Shown in pieces: positions 25,033 to 33,923 of a stretch of DNA of 64,000 nucleotides (its first letter is position 1; each line of letters opens with the position of its first letter). Origin of the DNA: UBA7672 sp030824255 (GTDB taxonomy: Bacteria > Pseudomonadota > Alphaproteobacteria > Caulobacterales > Hyphomonadaceae). The notes under the pieces are model-generated. The model made no database searches. It was not told the DNA's origin and worked only from the letters and a program-made list of their open reading frames with translations. The position numbers and the translations under genes were made by a program. The DNA is taken from the NCBI GenBank assembly GCA_942493305.1, contig OW818686.1:1860001-1924000 (forward strand), read 5' to 3'.

Positions 25033-26052
25033 ATGAAAGTCTATTACGAGAACGACGCCGACCTCTCGATCATCCAGTCGAAGAAGGTAGCGGTCATTGG
25101 CTATGGCAGCCAGGGCCATGCGCACGTACTCAACATGCGCGAGTCCGGTGTGAAAGACCTCGTCGTCGGCCTCCAGCCAAACTCCGCCTCGAAGCCGAAG
25201 GCCGAGCAGGAAGGCCTCAAGGTCGTCACGCCCACCGAAGCCGCCAAATGGGCCGACGTGATGATGATTCTCACGCCTGACGAGAAGCAGGCCGTGATGT
25301 ACGCCAACGAGATCGAGCCGCACACCCGCAAGGGCCAGCACCTGATGTTCGGCCATGGCTTTAACATCCACTACGGCCTCATCAAGCCGCGCGCAGACAT
25401 GGACGTGTCGCTTTCCGCGCCGAAGGGTCCGGGCCACACGCTGCGCAACCAGTACGAGCAGGGCCGCGGCCTGCCGGGCCTCATCGCCATCCATCAGGAT
25501 GCCTCTGGCGCGGCGCAGGCTGTTGCGCTCTCCTACTCGAAAGCCATTGGCAACACGCGCGCCGGCGTCATCCAGACCTCCTTCCGCGAAGAGACCGAGA
25601 CCGATCTGTTCGGCGAACAGGCCGTGCTCTGCGGCGGCCTCGTCGAACTCATCAAGGCCGGCTACGAGACGCTGGTCGAAGCCGGCTACGCGCCGGAGAT
25701 GGCCTATTTCGAATGCCTGCATGAAGTGAAGCTAATCGTGGATCTTATCTACGAAGGCGGCATCGCGAACATGAACTACTCGATCTCCAACACGGCCGAG
25801 TACGGCGAATACGTCACCGGCCCGCGCATCGTGACCTCCGAGACCAAGGCCGCTATGAAGAAGGTGCTGGACGATATCCAGTCCGGCCGTTTCGCCCGTG
25901 ACTGGGTACTCGAGAACCAGGCTGGCGCGCCGTCTTTCCAGGCCATGCGCCACAAGATGAGCAGCCACCCGATTGAGGAAGTCGGCGAAAAACTGCGCGG
26001 CATGATGCAGTGGTCGAAATCCAACCGCCTCGTGGACCGCAAGCGCAACTAG
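25033..26052 (+). CDS. ilvC: Ketol-acid reductoisomerase (class I)
   Basis: NADPH- and Mg-dependent enzyme that converts acetolactate to dihydroxyisovalerate, the step after ilvIH. The 339-aa length is that of class I KARI. The N-terminal Rossmann motif GYGSQGHAHVLN is clear. The C-terminal knotted domain has the acidic Mg-binding stretches EETETDLFGEQAVLCGG and YFECLHEVKLIVDLIYEGG. The start is the ATG at 25033; upstream in-frame codons are not supported. It ends in a strong terminator. Confidence 0.97.
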   Translation: MKVYYENDADLSIIQSKKVAVIGYGSQGHAHVLNMRESGVKDLVVGLQPNSASKPKAEQEGLKVVTPTEAAKWADVMMILTPDEKQAVMYANEIEPHTRKGQHLMFGHGFNIHYGLIKPRADMDVSLSAPKGPGHTLRNQYEQGRGLPGLIAIHQDASGAAQAVALSYSKAIGNTRAGVIQTSFREETETDLFGEQAVLCGGLVELIKAGYETLVEAGYAPEMAYFECLHEVKLIVDLIYEGGIANMNYSISNTAEYGEYVTGPRIVTSETKAAMKKVLDDIQSGRFARDWVLENQAGAPSFQAMRHKMSSHPIEEVGEKLRGMMQWSKSNRLVDRKRN

Positions 26053-26075
26053 TGCTGCGAACGACGTCGACAATC

Positions 26076-26105
26076 AAAGGGCCAGCTCCTGTCGGCTGGC
26101 CCTTT
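26076..26105 (+). terminator. Intrinsic terminator of ilvC
   Basis: A perfect 11-bp stem (26076-26086 and 26095-26105) with an 8-nt loop begins 23 bp after the ilvC stop. The 3' arm ends in TTT and runs into CTCTTTG. Confidence 0.85.
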
Positions 26106-26121
26106 CTCTTTGTGCCGCTGA

Positions 26122-26370
26122 CTACGTAAACCGCGATGCGTTGGGCGGATCGCTCGCCGGGAAGGACTCGTCGATGGCCTGGTCCACGCTGTCCCAGTCA
26201 GAGGGAGGGTTGGTCATGGCGTCCGGCCCCGCGTCGCGCACGGGACGAAAAGCGCGCCGCTCGCGGCGCGTCCGCTTGAGGTGCAGCGAATAGGTCGCCG
26301 CCGCAGCCCCGGCAATGAGGGCAAGCGAAACGCCGACGACAGCGTTGCTTCGTACATTTTGCATCTGCAT
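26122..26370 (-). CDS. Small membrane-anchored protein with SFPASDPP motif
   Basis: From the ATG at 26370 (82 aa) the protein has one N-terminal hydrophobic helix, a basic stretch (KRTRRERRAFRP) and the C-terminal motif DWDSVDQAIDESFPASDPPN. That motif recurs in many short alphaproteobacterial proteins of unknown function. The open frame reaches 26472, but the extra codons are unlike the rest. Start choice is moderate (GGGA about 10 nt upstream). Confidence 0.65.
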   Translation of the reverse strand: MQMQNVRSNAVVGVSLALIAGAAAATYSLHLKRTRRERRAFRPVRDAGPDAMTNPPSDWDSVDQAIDESFPASDPPNASRFT

Positions 26371-26501
26371 CGTGTTGATCCCGACTGTTGGCGTCCAGAT
26401 GATGGCGCCCAAGGCAACCAACGGTCGGGCTCTGCTTCGGTTGCATGTACGGCTGTCGCCTGTTGCAGACATCGCTTTGCTACCGCGTCGAAGCAGGGCG
26501 A

Positions 26502-26996
26502 TTAGTTCGCAGGCGCGCCATGTTTCGCCAGCCAGGCCTCACGCGCGGCATCGACATCCTCCATTTGCGCCGCATCGTCCGGGATCAGCGAGAGCAGGTC
26601 GATGGCGTTGAGGTCGCCGGCGTCCGCCGCCAGTTGCAGCAAGGCGATTCCCCTTGCGGGATCGGCCTCGCCGCCTTCGCCAGTGGCCAGCATCATCCCG
26701 AGCGAGCGCGTCGCGCGCACCGAGCCCTTTACTGCGGCGCGATGATACCAGTCCCGCGCGGCTGCAGCGTCGGTCTCGCCGCCCGTGCCCGTCGCCAGCA
26801 TGGCGGCCAGCGTGTACATCGCGCCGACATGTCCAGCCTCCGCTGCTGGCGCAAGGATGGCCCGCGCCCCAGCCGGATCGGTTTCAAGCAGCGCCATCGC
26901 AATCTTGACCGGGTCCTCCTGCGCATGCGCCGCGCCCATCGGCGCAAACCCCAGCAGCACGGCTGCGACCAGGCCCCGAATTCCAGCGCGTTTCAT
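26502..26996 (-). CDS. Secreted Sel1-like repeat protein
   Basis: A 164-aa protein from the ATG at 26996, behind AGAGGGTGG. It has a Sec signal peptide (cleavage after AHA, about residue 22) and then Sel1/TPR-like helical repeats. Three units are visible (AGHVGAMYTLAAMLATGTGG, KGSVRATRSLGMMLATGEGG, AGDLNAIDLLSLI), each with the A-x-x-x-L-G-x-x-Y-type spacing. Such proteins are periplasmic protein-interaction scaffolds; the partner is unknown. Confidence 0.8.
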   Translation of the reverse strand: MKRAGIRGLVAAVLLGFAPMGAAHAQEDPVKIAMALLETDPAGARAILAPAAEAGHVGAMYTLAAMLATGTGGETDAAAARDWYHRAAVKGSVRATRSLGMMLATGEGGEADPARGIALLQLAADAGDLNAIDLLSLIPDDAAQMEDVDAAREAWLAKHGAPAN

Positions 26997-27083
26997 GATC
27001 CACCCTCTTCCAGCCCGTCTCTCACTCCTCAATCGCAGGAATGATGGTATCCGGATCACGCGCCCGCATCAGGAGGCTGACCG

Positions 27084-27614
27084 ATGTTCACCCACCGCAT
27101 CGCCACCGAGGACGATCTCCCCGCCATCCGCGCCCTGATGGACCTCGCCATCGCGGAGCATCTGAAAGCCTTCCTCGACCCCGCGCAGGTCGAGCTGTCG
27201 AAATCCATCATGGGCCTCGACACGCAGCTGATTGCAGACCGCACCTATTTTCTCGTGGAGGAGGAGGGCAGGCTGGCGGGCTGTGGCGGCTGGTCCCGGC
27301 GCGCCACGCTCTATGGCGGCGATCATTCCACCGCCCAGCGCAATGCCGCCCTGCTGGACATGGCGACGGACGCTGCCCGCATCCGCGCCATGTACACCCA
27401 TCCCGATTTCGCCCGGCGCGGGGTTGGCCGCCTGATCCTGCAGGTGTGCGAGGGCGCCGCACGCGAGGCCGGCTTCAAGGCGGTCGAGCTGATGGCCACA
27501 ATGTCGGGCGAGCCGCTCTACAGGGCGTGTGGCTATCACGATATCCAGCGGATCACCGCCGCCTCGCGCGACGGCGTCGATGTGCCGGGCCTCCGCATGG
27601 GCAAACAGCTATAG
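27084..27614 (+). CDS. GNAT family N-acetyltransferase
   Basis: A 176-aa GNAT protein. The acetyl-CoA binding motif is MYTHPDFARRGVGRLILQ (R/Q-x-x-G-x-G/A type), followed by a helix and the FKAVELMATMSGEPLYRACGY segment typical of the C-terminal half. The substrate is unknown. It precedes the rhomboid gene by 43 bp on the same strand, so the two may be co-transcribed. Confidence 0.88.
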   Translation: MFTHRIATEDDLPAIRALMDLAIAEHLKAFLDPAQVELSKSIMGLDTQLIADRTYFLVEEEGRLAGCGGWSRRATLYGGDHSTAQRNAALLDMATDAARIRAMYTHPDFARRGVGRLILQVCEGAAREAGFKAVELMATMSGEPLYRACGYHDIQRITAASRDGVDVPGLRMGKQL

Positions 27615-27657
27615 CCGCGCCATTGCCCATTGCGGCCGGCGTCGCCATCTTGCCCCC

Positions 27658-28350
27658 ATGACCTCCGCCGAATCGAAGCCCGAGAAGCCGCCGCCATTCT
27701 TCACGGCGCCGCTTATCGTCCTGCTGACATCGGCCCTGCTGGTCGCGCTACATGCAGGCTTCAGCTTTGCTCCCGTCGCCGAGCAGAACATGATTGACGC
27801 CAACTTCGCGCTGATCCCCGGTCGCTTCTGGGCGCCTGCGGGGTCGTCCGCCGTCTATCCTGACGCCGCCGCCGGCCTCATCACGCTGCTCTCCAGCGGG
27901 CTTCTGCATCTCGACTGGCTGCACGTGATGGTGAATGCGTTCATGCTGCTCGCCTTTGGCGCCCCTGTCGCGCGCACGCTGCGCGCCGGCATCGCGGGCG
28001 CTGGCGGCTTCATGCTGTTGTTCGTCGCCTCTATCCTTGGCGGCTCGGCGCTCTATCTGGCGCTCTCTGACGTGAATACGCCGGCGATGATCGGCGCTTC
28101 GGGCGGTGTCTCGGGTCTGGCGGCCGCGGCCTTCATGCTCAACCCGCGCGGTGGCAAGCACGCCTTGTGGTCGCGGCCGTTCGTTGGGATGACGCTGGCT
28201 TTCGCCGCAGCCAACCTGCTGCTGGTGCTGACAGGGCCTTTTCTTGTCGGCGCTTTCGTTGCCTGGGAGGCTCATGCCGGGGGCTATATCGTCGGCGCGC
28301 TGCTGATGGCAATCCTGCCGGTCCGTGGCTATGGCTGGGCAAGATCATGA
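27658..28350 (+). CDS. Rhomboid family intramembrane serine protease
   Basis: A 230-aa protein with six hydrophobic segments. The rhomboid signature set is complete: HLDWLHVMVNAFM (H-x-x-x-x-H-x-x-x-N region), the catalytic serine Ser148 in GASGGVSG, and the catalytic His206 in AWEAHAGGYIVG on the last helix. It would cleave transmembrane substrates within the inner membrane; substrates are not predictable. The ATG at 27658 is chosen because the upstream frame overlaps the GNAT gene. Confidence 0.92.
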   Translation: MTSAESKPEKPPPFFTAPLIVLLTSALLVALHAGFSFAPVAEQNMIDANFALIPGRFWAPAGSSAVYPDAAAGLITLLSSGLLHLDWLHVMVNAFMLLAFGAPVARTLRAGIAGAGGFMLLFVASILGGSALYLALSDVNTPAMIGASGGVSGLAAAAFMLNPRGGKHALWSRPFVGMTLAFAAANLLLVLTGPFLVGAFVAWEAHAGGYIVGALLMAILPVRGYGWARS

Positions 28351-28354
28351 CCGA

Positions 28355-28382
28355 AACGGGGCCGCCTCATTCGGGCCCCGTT
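28355..28382 (+). terminator. Hairpin after the rhomboid gene
   Basis: AACGGGGCC (28355-28363) and GGCCCCGTT (28374-28382) form a 9-bp stem with a 10-nt loop, starting 5 bp after the stop codon. Only a short T tract follows, so termination strength is uncertain. Confidence 0.55.
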
Positions 28383-28454
28383 CATGTGGAAACGGACTAT
28401 ATCAAGCCCGAAAGGGTGGGGTGGTCCGCCATCCCACTTCGAGGAGAGTGTCAG

Positions 28455-28952
28455 ATGAAGAAGCTTCTTGTCATGGCCGGCATTGCCGCGATCGCGGTCT
28501 GCGGCGCAACGGCTGACACCCTGAAGGATGGAGCTGTCGCGGTTAAGCCGGGCAAGTGGCTCTGGAAGCAGGAGACGAGCGTCGTCGGTATCGGCTCGAA
28601 GGAGCAGAACCTGGAATGTCTCATTCCGGAAGAGGCGAACATCACCCTGTCGAAGCTTGCGCGCGACCTTCAGGAAGGATGCACCGTCGATAACGTTCGC
28701 CAGATTTCCGGCGGCTATCTCTTCAAGCTGAAGTGCAAGGGCAAGTTCTCCGGCGAAGCAGACGCGACGCTGGTCCACACCGACAGCACGATGAAGATCA
28801 ACGCCAAGGGGTCGGTGACGGTCGGCTTCATTCCGGCCGGGTTCTCGATGAAGTCCGATGCCACCTACCAGGGTGATTGCTCGGCCTCCGAAGTCGCCAA
28901 GGCCAAGGAGCGCTACCTGCGCGAAAATCCAGGCGCAACCGTCGCGCCGTAA
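28455..28952 (+). CDS. Secreted DUF3617-like protein
   Basis: A 165-aa exported protein from the ATG at 28455, behind GAGGAGAG. The signal peptide ends near ATA (residue 20). The mature part has the DUF3617 layout: VKPGKWLWKQET, then ECLIPEE with a conserved Cys, EGCTVDNV, KLKCKGKFSGEADAT and a final YQGDCS. Four cysteines suggest two disulfides in the periplasm. The family's function is unknown. Confidence 0.8.
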   Translation: MKKLLVMAGIAAIAVCGATADTLKDGAVAVKPGKWLWKQETSVVGIGSKEQNLECLIPEEANITLSKLARDLQEGCTVDNVRQISGGYLFKLKCKGKFSGEADATLVHTDSTMKINAKGSVTVGFIPAGFSMKSDATYQGDCSASEVAKAKERYLRENPGATVAP

Positions 28953-28973
28953 CGGGCAGGTCCTCGAAATAGC

Positions 28974-29001
28974 AACGCCCCGCAGGAAACTGCGGGGCGT
29001 T
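28974..29001. terminator. Bidirectional terminator
   Basis: A perfect 12-bp stem (28974-28985, 28990-29001) closed by a GAAA loop, followed by TT, lies between two convergent genes. The opposite strand also ends in a short T run (TTGCTATTTC), so it can serve both. Confidence 0.85.
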
Positions 29002-29025
29002 TTCGTGTTCGAGGTTCGTGTGGGC

Positions 29026-29685
29026 CTAGAAGCTGTAGGTGATGCCCGCCTGCACGACCGGGTAGACCTCGTAGTCGTTGATCTCGTCCTGCAGCGTTTG
29101 TTCTTCCTGCGCCAGTTGCGCCTGGAAGTTGGCGTCACTGGACAGCGAGCCGCCCGTCGATGTCAGGCTGACCTGCGGCGAGCCAGTGAACATCGCGCCG
29201 GCGAGAAAGCGGAAAGCCAGTCCCGGATTCTCGAACGTCGTGTCCCAGCCAAGGCCAATGAAGGGCGCGTTCTCTTCCAGGTCCGCGCCCATGTTCAGCG
29301 TGCCCACCTGAGCGGGCGTGAATGTCTGGCTGCCGATCTCCACATTCGCGGTCGGCGTCGCCGTCAGCGCGAGCCCCTTCTCGCCGATGAACGCGCCGCC
29401 GGAAACGAAGAAGCTGTTTCCGAACGGATGCCAGTCAACGAAGGCGCCAATCGTCGACAGGTCGAGATCGCCTTCGTAGGCGATGTCGTCATAAGTGTCG
29501 TCGGCTTCGTACTCGAAGTAATTGTAGCCGCCGCGCAGGTGAATGCCCGGCGCAATCCTGACCTGGGCTTCCACGCTTGCGCCGGTCGTACCGACGCTGC
29601 CGCTCACGGCGACCTGCGCCTGTGCAACGCCTGCCGCCGCAGCGGTTCCGGCGGCAAGCGCCGCCAGCGTGATGATCCGTTTCAT
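29026..29685 (-). CDS. Outer-membrane beta-barrel protein
   Basis: A 219-aa protein from the ATG at 29685, behind GGGGAG. It has a Sec signal peptide (cleavage after AQA near residue 23) and alternating aromatic/polar strands, with the typical C-terminal ending AGITYSF (terminal Phe). Segments such as IHLRGGYNYFEYEADD and GAFVDWHPFGNSFFVSGGAF are typical of small OmpA/OmpW-like 8-strand barrels. The region FQAQLAQEEQTLQDEINDYE is an acidic insertion of unknown role. Ligand is unknown. Confidence 0.8.
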   Translation of the reverse strand: MKRIITLAALAAGTAAAAGVAQAQVAVSGSVGTTGASVEAQVRIAPGIHLRGGYNYFEYEADDTYDDIAYEGDLDLSTIGAFVDWHPFGNSFFVSGGAFIGEKGLALTATPTANVEIGSQTFTPAQVGTLNMGADLEENAPFIGLGWDTTFENPGLAFRFLAGAMFTGSPQVSLTSTGGSLSSDANFQAQLAQEEQTLQDEINDYEVYPVVQAGITYSF

Positions 29686-29780
29686 GAATGTCTCCCCGCC
29701 GCTTTCCATGCGCAGCAGTCGCTCAGGCTGAACTGGTTCGGAATCGCCCGCAAGCAGGCTGGCGGTGCAGGCGCCGCGCT

Positions 29781-30689
29781 TCAGTCCGCGATGCCCCGCG
29801 CCCGGCGCTGTCGCGCATCCCACGCCGACATCATCACCGCCGCTACGACAACCCCGGCGCCGGCCCACACCTGCCAGCGCGGAATTTCCGCAAAGAAGAA
29901 ATAGCCAAGCAGCGCGCTCCAGATCAACGCCGAGTATTCCGCGGCCGCAACATTCTGCGCCTGCGCGCGGGAATAGGCCGTCGTCAGCATGAACCACATG
30001 ACAAAGCCGGTTAGTCCTGTCAGCGCGAAAAGCGGCAGGTCGGGCAGGGCGGGGGCCATGCCCAGCGCGATGGCAAAAGGCAGCAGGTAGATCGCGGGAA
30101 ACAGGTTCGACAGGAACGCCGTCGTCACCACATCGTCATGCCGCGCCAGCTGTCGCAACAGAACCATCGACAGCGCATAGAGGAATGCCGCCGCAACGCC
30201 CGATGCGATCCCTTCCATCCGCCGCACATTCTCGACGCCATCCTCCGCGCCCTGCACGGTGATCAGTACGCCGACAAAGCCGACAGCCAGCGCGATCATG
30301 GCAGCGGGACGGATCTTCTCCCCCAGTATCCACCGCGCGAGCGGCGCAATCATCAGCGGCGCGCAGAAAATCAGCACGGTGGCTTCCGCGATCGGCAGTA
30401 TGGTGAGGCAGTTGAAGAACAGCACGGAACATATCGCGATGGCGATTGACCGTAGCGCGTGGCGCTTCAGTCCCGATGCATCCGGAAACCGTGCGCGTGT
30501 CGCAAGAACCGCAATGCCTGCGAACAGGCTGCCGAACACATAGCGCGTCGTTGCGATCAGCACGACGCCATAGGCAAGGCCCAGCGTCTTCACCATCGCA
30601 TCCATGATGCAGCCAAGCAGCACGCCGAGCACCGCGATCAGCAGCACAGGCGTCGTCTGGAAGAGCGCAGGTGCGGAGGGTGTCGACAT
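29781..30689 (-). CDS. EamA/DMT superfamily transporter
   Basis: A membrane protein of ten predicted helices made of two EamA repeats (302 aa from the ATG at 30689, where MSTPSAP begins; an ATG at 30704 is also in frame). Landmarks are ATTRYVFGSLFAG in the first repeat, EATVLIFCAPLMIAPLARWI, GFVGVLITV and a second repeat beginning near AAFLYALSMVLLRQ. It is probably an exporter of a small metabolite. Substrate unknown. Confidence 0.88.
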   Translation of the reverse strand: MSTPSAPALFQTTPVLLIAVLGVLLGCIMDAMVKTLGLAYGVVLIATTRYVFGSLFAGIAVLATRARFPDASGLKRHALRSIAIAICSVLFFNCLTILPIAEATVLIFCAPLMIAPLARWILGEKIRPAAMIALAVGFVGVLITVQGAEDGVENVRRMEGIASGVAAAFLYALSMVLLRQLARHDDVVTTAFLSNLFPAIYLLPFAIALGMAPALPDLPLFALTGLTGFVMWFMLTTAYSRAQAQNVAAAEYSALIWSALLGYFFFAEIPRWQVWAGAGVVVAAVMMSAWDARQRRARGIAD

Positions 30690-30903
30690 CGGCCCATCCA
30701 TCATGAAGCGCGCGCGATCTCAATCTTATTGCGCTCGCAGCATTGCCCTAGCGGAAGTCCGTGACGCGCTGCACAACCCGAAAAACTTGCACCGCTGCGA
30801 CAAGTTAGGCATCTTCCGCGTCATCTTGCGGGCGGGCCAACCGCGACTCTCTGGGGGGAGCCGCGTGGGAAGTCGTCCATTTTCAACCTGCTAGAGGATG
30901 ACG

Positions 30904-33093
30904 ATGAGCGAACTTTCGCTATGGCTGCCCATAATCGCGGGCGCAATCGCAATTGCGTACGGCGTATTCACAACCCAACGACTTATGGCGATGCCCACGG
31001 GCAGCGCACGCATGCAGGAGATAGCAAAGGCGATCCAGGAAGGCGCCAACGCCTATCTCAACCGCCAGTATCGCACGATCGCCATCATCGGCGTCGTCGT
31101 CGCCGTGCTGATCACCATCTTCTTCCGCAACTGGCAGGCGCCGGTTGGCTTCCTCATCGGCGCGGTGCTTTCGGGCGCGGCCGGCTATATCGGCATGAAA
31201 ATTTCGGTGCAGGCCAACGTCCGCACCACTGAGGCTTCTTCCAAGGGCCTCGCCCAGGGCCTCTCGGTTGCGTTCCAATCGGGCGCCGTCACCGGCATGC
31301 TCGTCGTCGGTCTCGCGATCATCGGACTAGGCGGTTACTACGCGCTCCTGACAACCGGCCTCGGCAATGATCCAGGCAGCCGCACGGTCATCGACGCCAT
31401 GGTCTCCCTTGGTCTTGGCGCATCGCTGATCTCCATCTTCGCCCGTCTCGGCGGCGGCATCTTCACCAAGGGCGCCGACGTCGGCGGCGACATGGTGGGC
31501 AAGGTCGAAGCCGGCATTCCGGAAGACGATCCGCGCAACCCCGCCACCATCGCCGACAACGTAGGCGACAACGTCGGCGATTGCGCCGGCATGGCGGCCG
31601 ACCTGTTCGAAACCTATGCGGTGACCATCGTCGCCACCATGGTTCTCGCCTCTATCTCGTTCGCGGGCGCAGCCCAGGCCGGCATGATGATGCTCCCGCT
31701 CACCATTGCGGGCGTCTGCATCGTCACGTCCATCATCGGCGTCTACTTCGTTCGCCTCAGCCCTGGCTCGCGCAATGTCATGGGCGCCCTCTACAAGGGC
31801 TTCATCGCCTCCGCCGTGCTCTCCGTCCCGGCGCTTTACGGCGCGATCTATCTCGCGCTCGGCGATCCGATGACCACCACGGTCACCATGTCGGACGCAA
31901 TGGGCACTGCCATTCCCGCCATGAACCTGTTCTGGTGCGGCGTCGCCGGCCTGATCGTCACCGGCCTGATCGTCTGGATCACCGAATACTACACCGGCGT
32001 CGGCTATCGCCCGGTGAAGTCCATCGCCCAGGCGTCAGTGTCCGGCCACGGCACCAACGTGATCCAGGGTCTCGCTGTCTCGCTCGAAGCGTGCGCGGTT
32101 CCGGCCCTGATCATCATTGCCGGCATCATCTTCACCTACACGATGGGCGGCCTGATCGGCATCGGCATCGCCGTCACCACGATGCTGGCGCTCGCCGGCA
32201 TGGTCGTGGCGCTCGACGCCTTCGGGCCGGTCACCGACAACGCCGGCGGCATCGCCGAAATGGCGGGCCTCGATGACTCAGTCCGTGAAACCACCGACAC
32301 GCTCGACGCCGTCGGTAACACGACCAAGGCCGTCACCAAGGGCTACGCCATCGGCTCCGCCGGTCTGGGCGCGCTGGTGCTGTTCGCCGCCTTCACGGAA
32401 GATCTCAAATTCTTCTCGGGCAACGCGGACCCGTCCTCGCTCCTCTACGGGGTGACAGCGGACTTCTCGCTGTCCAACCCGTATGTCGTGGTCGGCCTGC
32501 TGTTCGGCGGCCTGCTGCCCTTCCTGTTCGGCGGCATGTCGATGATGGCCGTCGGCCGCGCCGCGCAAGCGGTCGTGGAGGAAGTCCGTCGCCAGTTCCG
32601 CGAGATCCCGGGCATCATGGATTACTCGGCCAAGCCTGATTACGGTAAAGCCGTCGACATGCTCACCAAAGCCGCGATCAAGGAAATGATCGTGCCCTCG
32701 CTGCTGCCGGTCCTGTCGCCCATCGTGCTGTTCCTCGTCATCTGGGGCATCGGCGCGGGCATCGGTCTCGACCAGCCAGCTGCGATCAGCCAGGCGCTCT
32801 CGGCTGTCGGCGCCATGCTGATGGGTGTGATCGTCACTGGTCTCTTCGTCGCCATCTCGATGACGTCGGGCGGCGGCGCGTGGGACAACGCCAAGAAGTC
32901 ATTCGAGGACGGCTTCCGCGACAAGGACGGCGTCGTGCATCGCAAGGGTTCGGATGCCCACAAGGCCTCCGTCACCGGCGACACCGTCGGCGATCCCTAC
33001 AAGGATACGGCGGGCCCCGCCGTGAACCCGATGATCAAGATCACCAACATCATCGCCCTGATGATGCTGGCCGCAATGGCCGGCGGTCACTAG
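30904..33093 (+). CDS. hppA: Membrane-bound proton-translocating pyrophosphatase, K+-independent type
   Basis: A pump of about 16 helices that couples pyrophosphate hydrolysis to proton export (729 aa from the ATG at 30904, seven nt behind AGAGG; an ATG at 30898 is in frame). The substrate site is complete: DVGGDMVGKVEAGIPEDD, then DNVGDNVGDCAGMAADLFE, with a third acidic motif near the C-terminus (VTGDTVGDPYKDTAGPA). The motif GNTTKA has Lys at the position that, in this family, distinguishes potassium-independent enzymes. It supports energy saving from biosynthetic pyrophosphate. Confidence 0.96.
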   Translation: MSELSLWLPIIAGAIAIAYGVFTTQRLMAMPTGSARMQEIAKAIQEGANAYLNRQYRTIAIIGVVVAVLITIFFRNWQAPVGFLIGAVLSGAAGYIGMKISVQANVRTTEASSKGLAQGLSVAFQSGAVTGMLVVGLAIIGLGGYYALLTTGLGNDPGSRTVIDAMVSLGLGASLISIFARLGGGIFTKGADVGGDMVGKVEAGIPEDDPRNPATIADNVGDNVGDCAGMAADLFETYAVTIVATMVLASISFAGAAQAGMMMLPLTIAGVCIVTSIIGVYFVRLSPGSRNVMGALYKGFIASAVLSVPALYGAIYLALGDPMTTTVTMSDAMGTAIPAMNLFWCGVAGLIVTGLIVWITEYYTGVGYRPVKSIAQASVSGHGTNVIQGLAVSLEACAVPALIIIAGIIFTYTMGGLIGIGIAVTTMLALAGMVVALDAFGPVTDNAGGIAEMAGLDDSVRETTDTLDAVGNTTKAVTKGYAIGSAGLGALVLFAAFTEDLKFFSGNADPSSLLYGVTADFSLSNPYVVVGLLFGGLLPFLFGGMSMMAVGRAAQAVVEEVRRQFREIPGIMDYSAKPDYGKAVDMLTKAAIKEMIVPSLLPVLSPIVLFLVIWGIGAGIGLDQPAAISQALSAVGAMLMGVIVTGLFVAISMTSGGGAWDNAKKSFEDGFRDKDGVVHRKGSDAHKASVTGDTVGDPYKDTAGPAVNPMIKITNIIALMMLAAMAGGH

Positions 33094-33118
33094 GCGCCGG
33101 TCTGATCCACACATGCAG

Positions 33119-33152
33119 CGGGCCGCGGATCACTCCGCGGCCCGTTTGTTTT
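33119..33152 (+). terminator. Intrinsic terminator of hppA
   Basis: An 11-bp GC stem (33119-33129, 33134-33144) with loop TCAC is followed by TTTGTTTTG. It begins 25 bp after the hppA stop. Confidence 0.88.
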
Positions 33153-33160
33153 GGGGGAAG

Positions 33161-33250
33161 CGGACCGCCGGGCTCCCGCCCGGCAGTCGCGGCATAGCCG
33201 CGAGCTATCTCATATTGCAGCAAAGAGCCGGGCCGGAGCCCGGCGGTCCG
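33161..33250. repeat. REP-like palindromic element, complete copy A
   Basis: Outer arms at 33161-33184 and 33227-33250 are inverted copies matching in 23 of 24 positions. Inside the left arm lies a 7-bp hairpin (TCGCGGC 33187-33193, GCCGCGA 33197-33203). The element is 90 bp and lies between the hppA terminator and the 3' end of the convergent FMN reductase gene. It is homologous to the copy at 61049-61158 and to the half copy at 16350. Confidence 0.85.
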
Positions 33251-33253
33251 ACA

Positions 33254-33844
33254 TCAAGCCGCCTTCACCTCAATCCCCCGCGCAGCCTTCAGCGCACGTC
33301 CCCACCACACGAGGTTATCGAACACCGCCGTCCGCGACGCGACGAGGTGTCCGTAATCATCCAGCCTCTTTCCCTGCTGCACGACACCCAGATACTCCGC
33401 CATCGCAATGTTCACCTCCTGCTTGATCGGCGCCATCTGCAGCTCCACCGCGATGCCGCGCAGGTGTTCGATCGCCCGTGCGCCGCCGACGCCGCCATAG
33501 CCGACGAAGCCAATCGGCTTGCGGTTCCATTCGAAGCTCGCGCTGTCGAACGCATTCTTCAGCACGGCCGTCGGCGCGTGGTTGTACTCCGCCACCGTCG
33601 AGATGAACCCGTCATACTGGCCGATCAGATGCCGCCACGCCTCGGCGGCCGGTTCGGAATATTTGCCGCCTGTATAGCCGACCGGCGCCGGCTCATTGAA
33701 TAGGGGCAGGGTATGGTCGCGCAGGTCCAGCACATCCAGCGCGAAGTCGTCCCGCTGTTTCGCTCCCTCGACGATCCACTTCGCCGGAATGTCGGCAAAG
33801 CGGTTGGGCCGTGTCGATCCGACGATCAGGGCCAGTTTCAGCAT
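33254..33844 (-). CDS. NADPH-dependent FMN reductase family protein
   Basis: A 196-aa flavodoxin-like protein. The phosphate loop of FMN binding, GSTRPNRFADIPAKW, is at the N-terminus. STVAEYNHAPTAVLKNAFD and GFVGYGGVGGARAIEHLR are the other diagnostic segments of this quinone/FMN reductase family. It is divergent from an HxlR regulator gene, a common pairing in which the regulator controls the reductase. Confidence 0.9.
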   Translation of the reverse strand: MLKLALIVGSTRPNRFADIPAKWIVEGAKQRDDFALDVLDLRDHTLPLFNEPAPVGYTGGKYSEPAAEAWRHLIGQYDGFISTVAEYNHAPTAVLKNAFDSASFEWNRKPIGFVGYGGVGGARAIEHLRGIAVELQMAPIKQEVNIAMAEYLGVVQQGKRLDDYGHLVASRTAVFDNLVWWGRALKAARGIEVKAA

Positions 33845-33923
33845 CTCGCAAGCTCCAGGTAGCGTTGGCAGTGGTCCGCAACTAGATTGAAAGCCGCATC
33901 ACTCCCCGCAAGGAGGCACAGAT

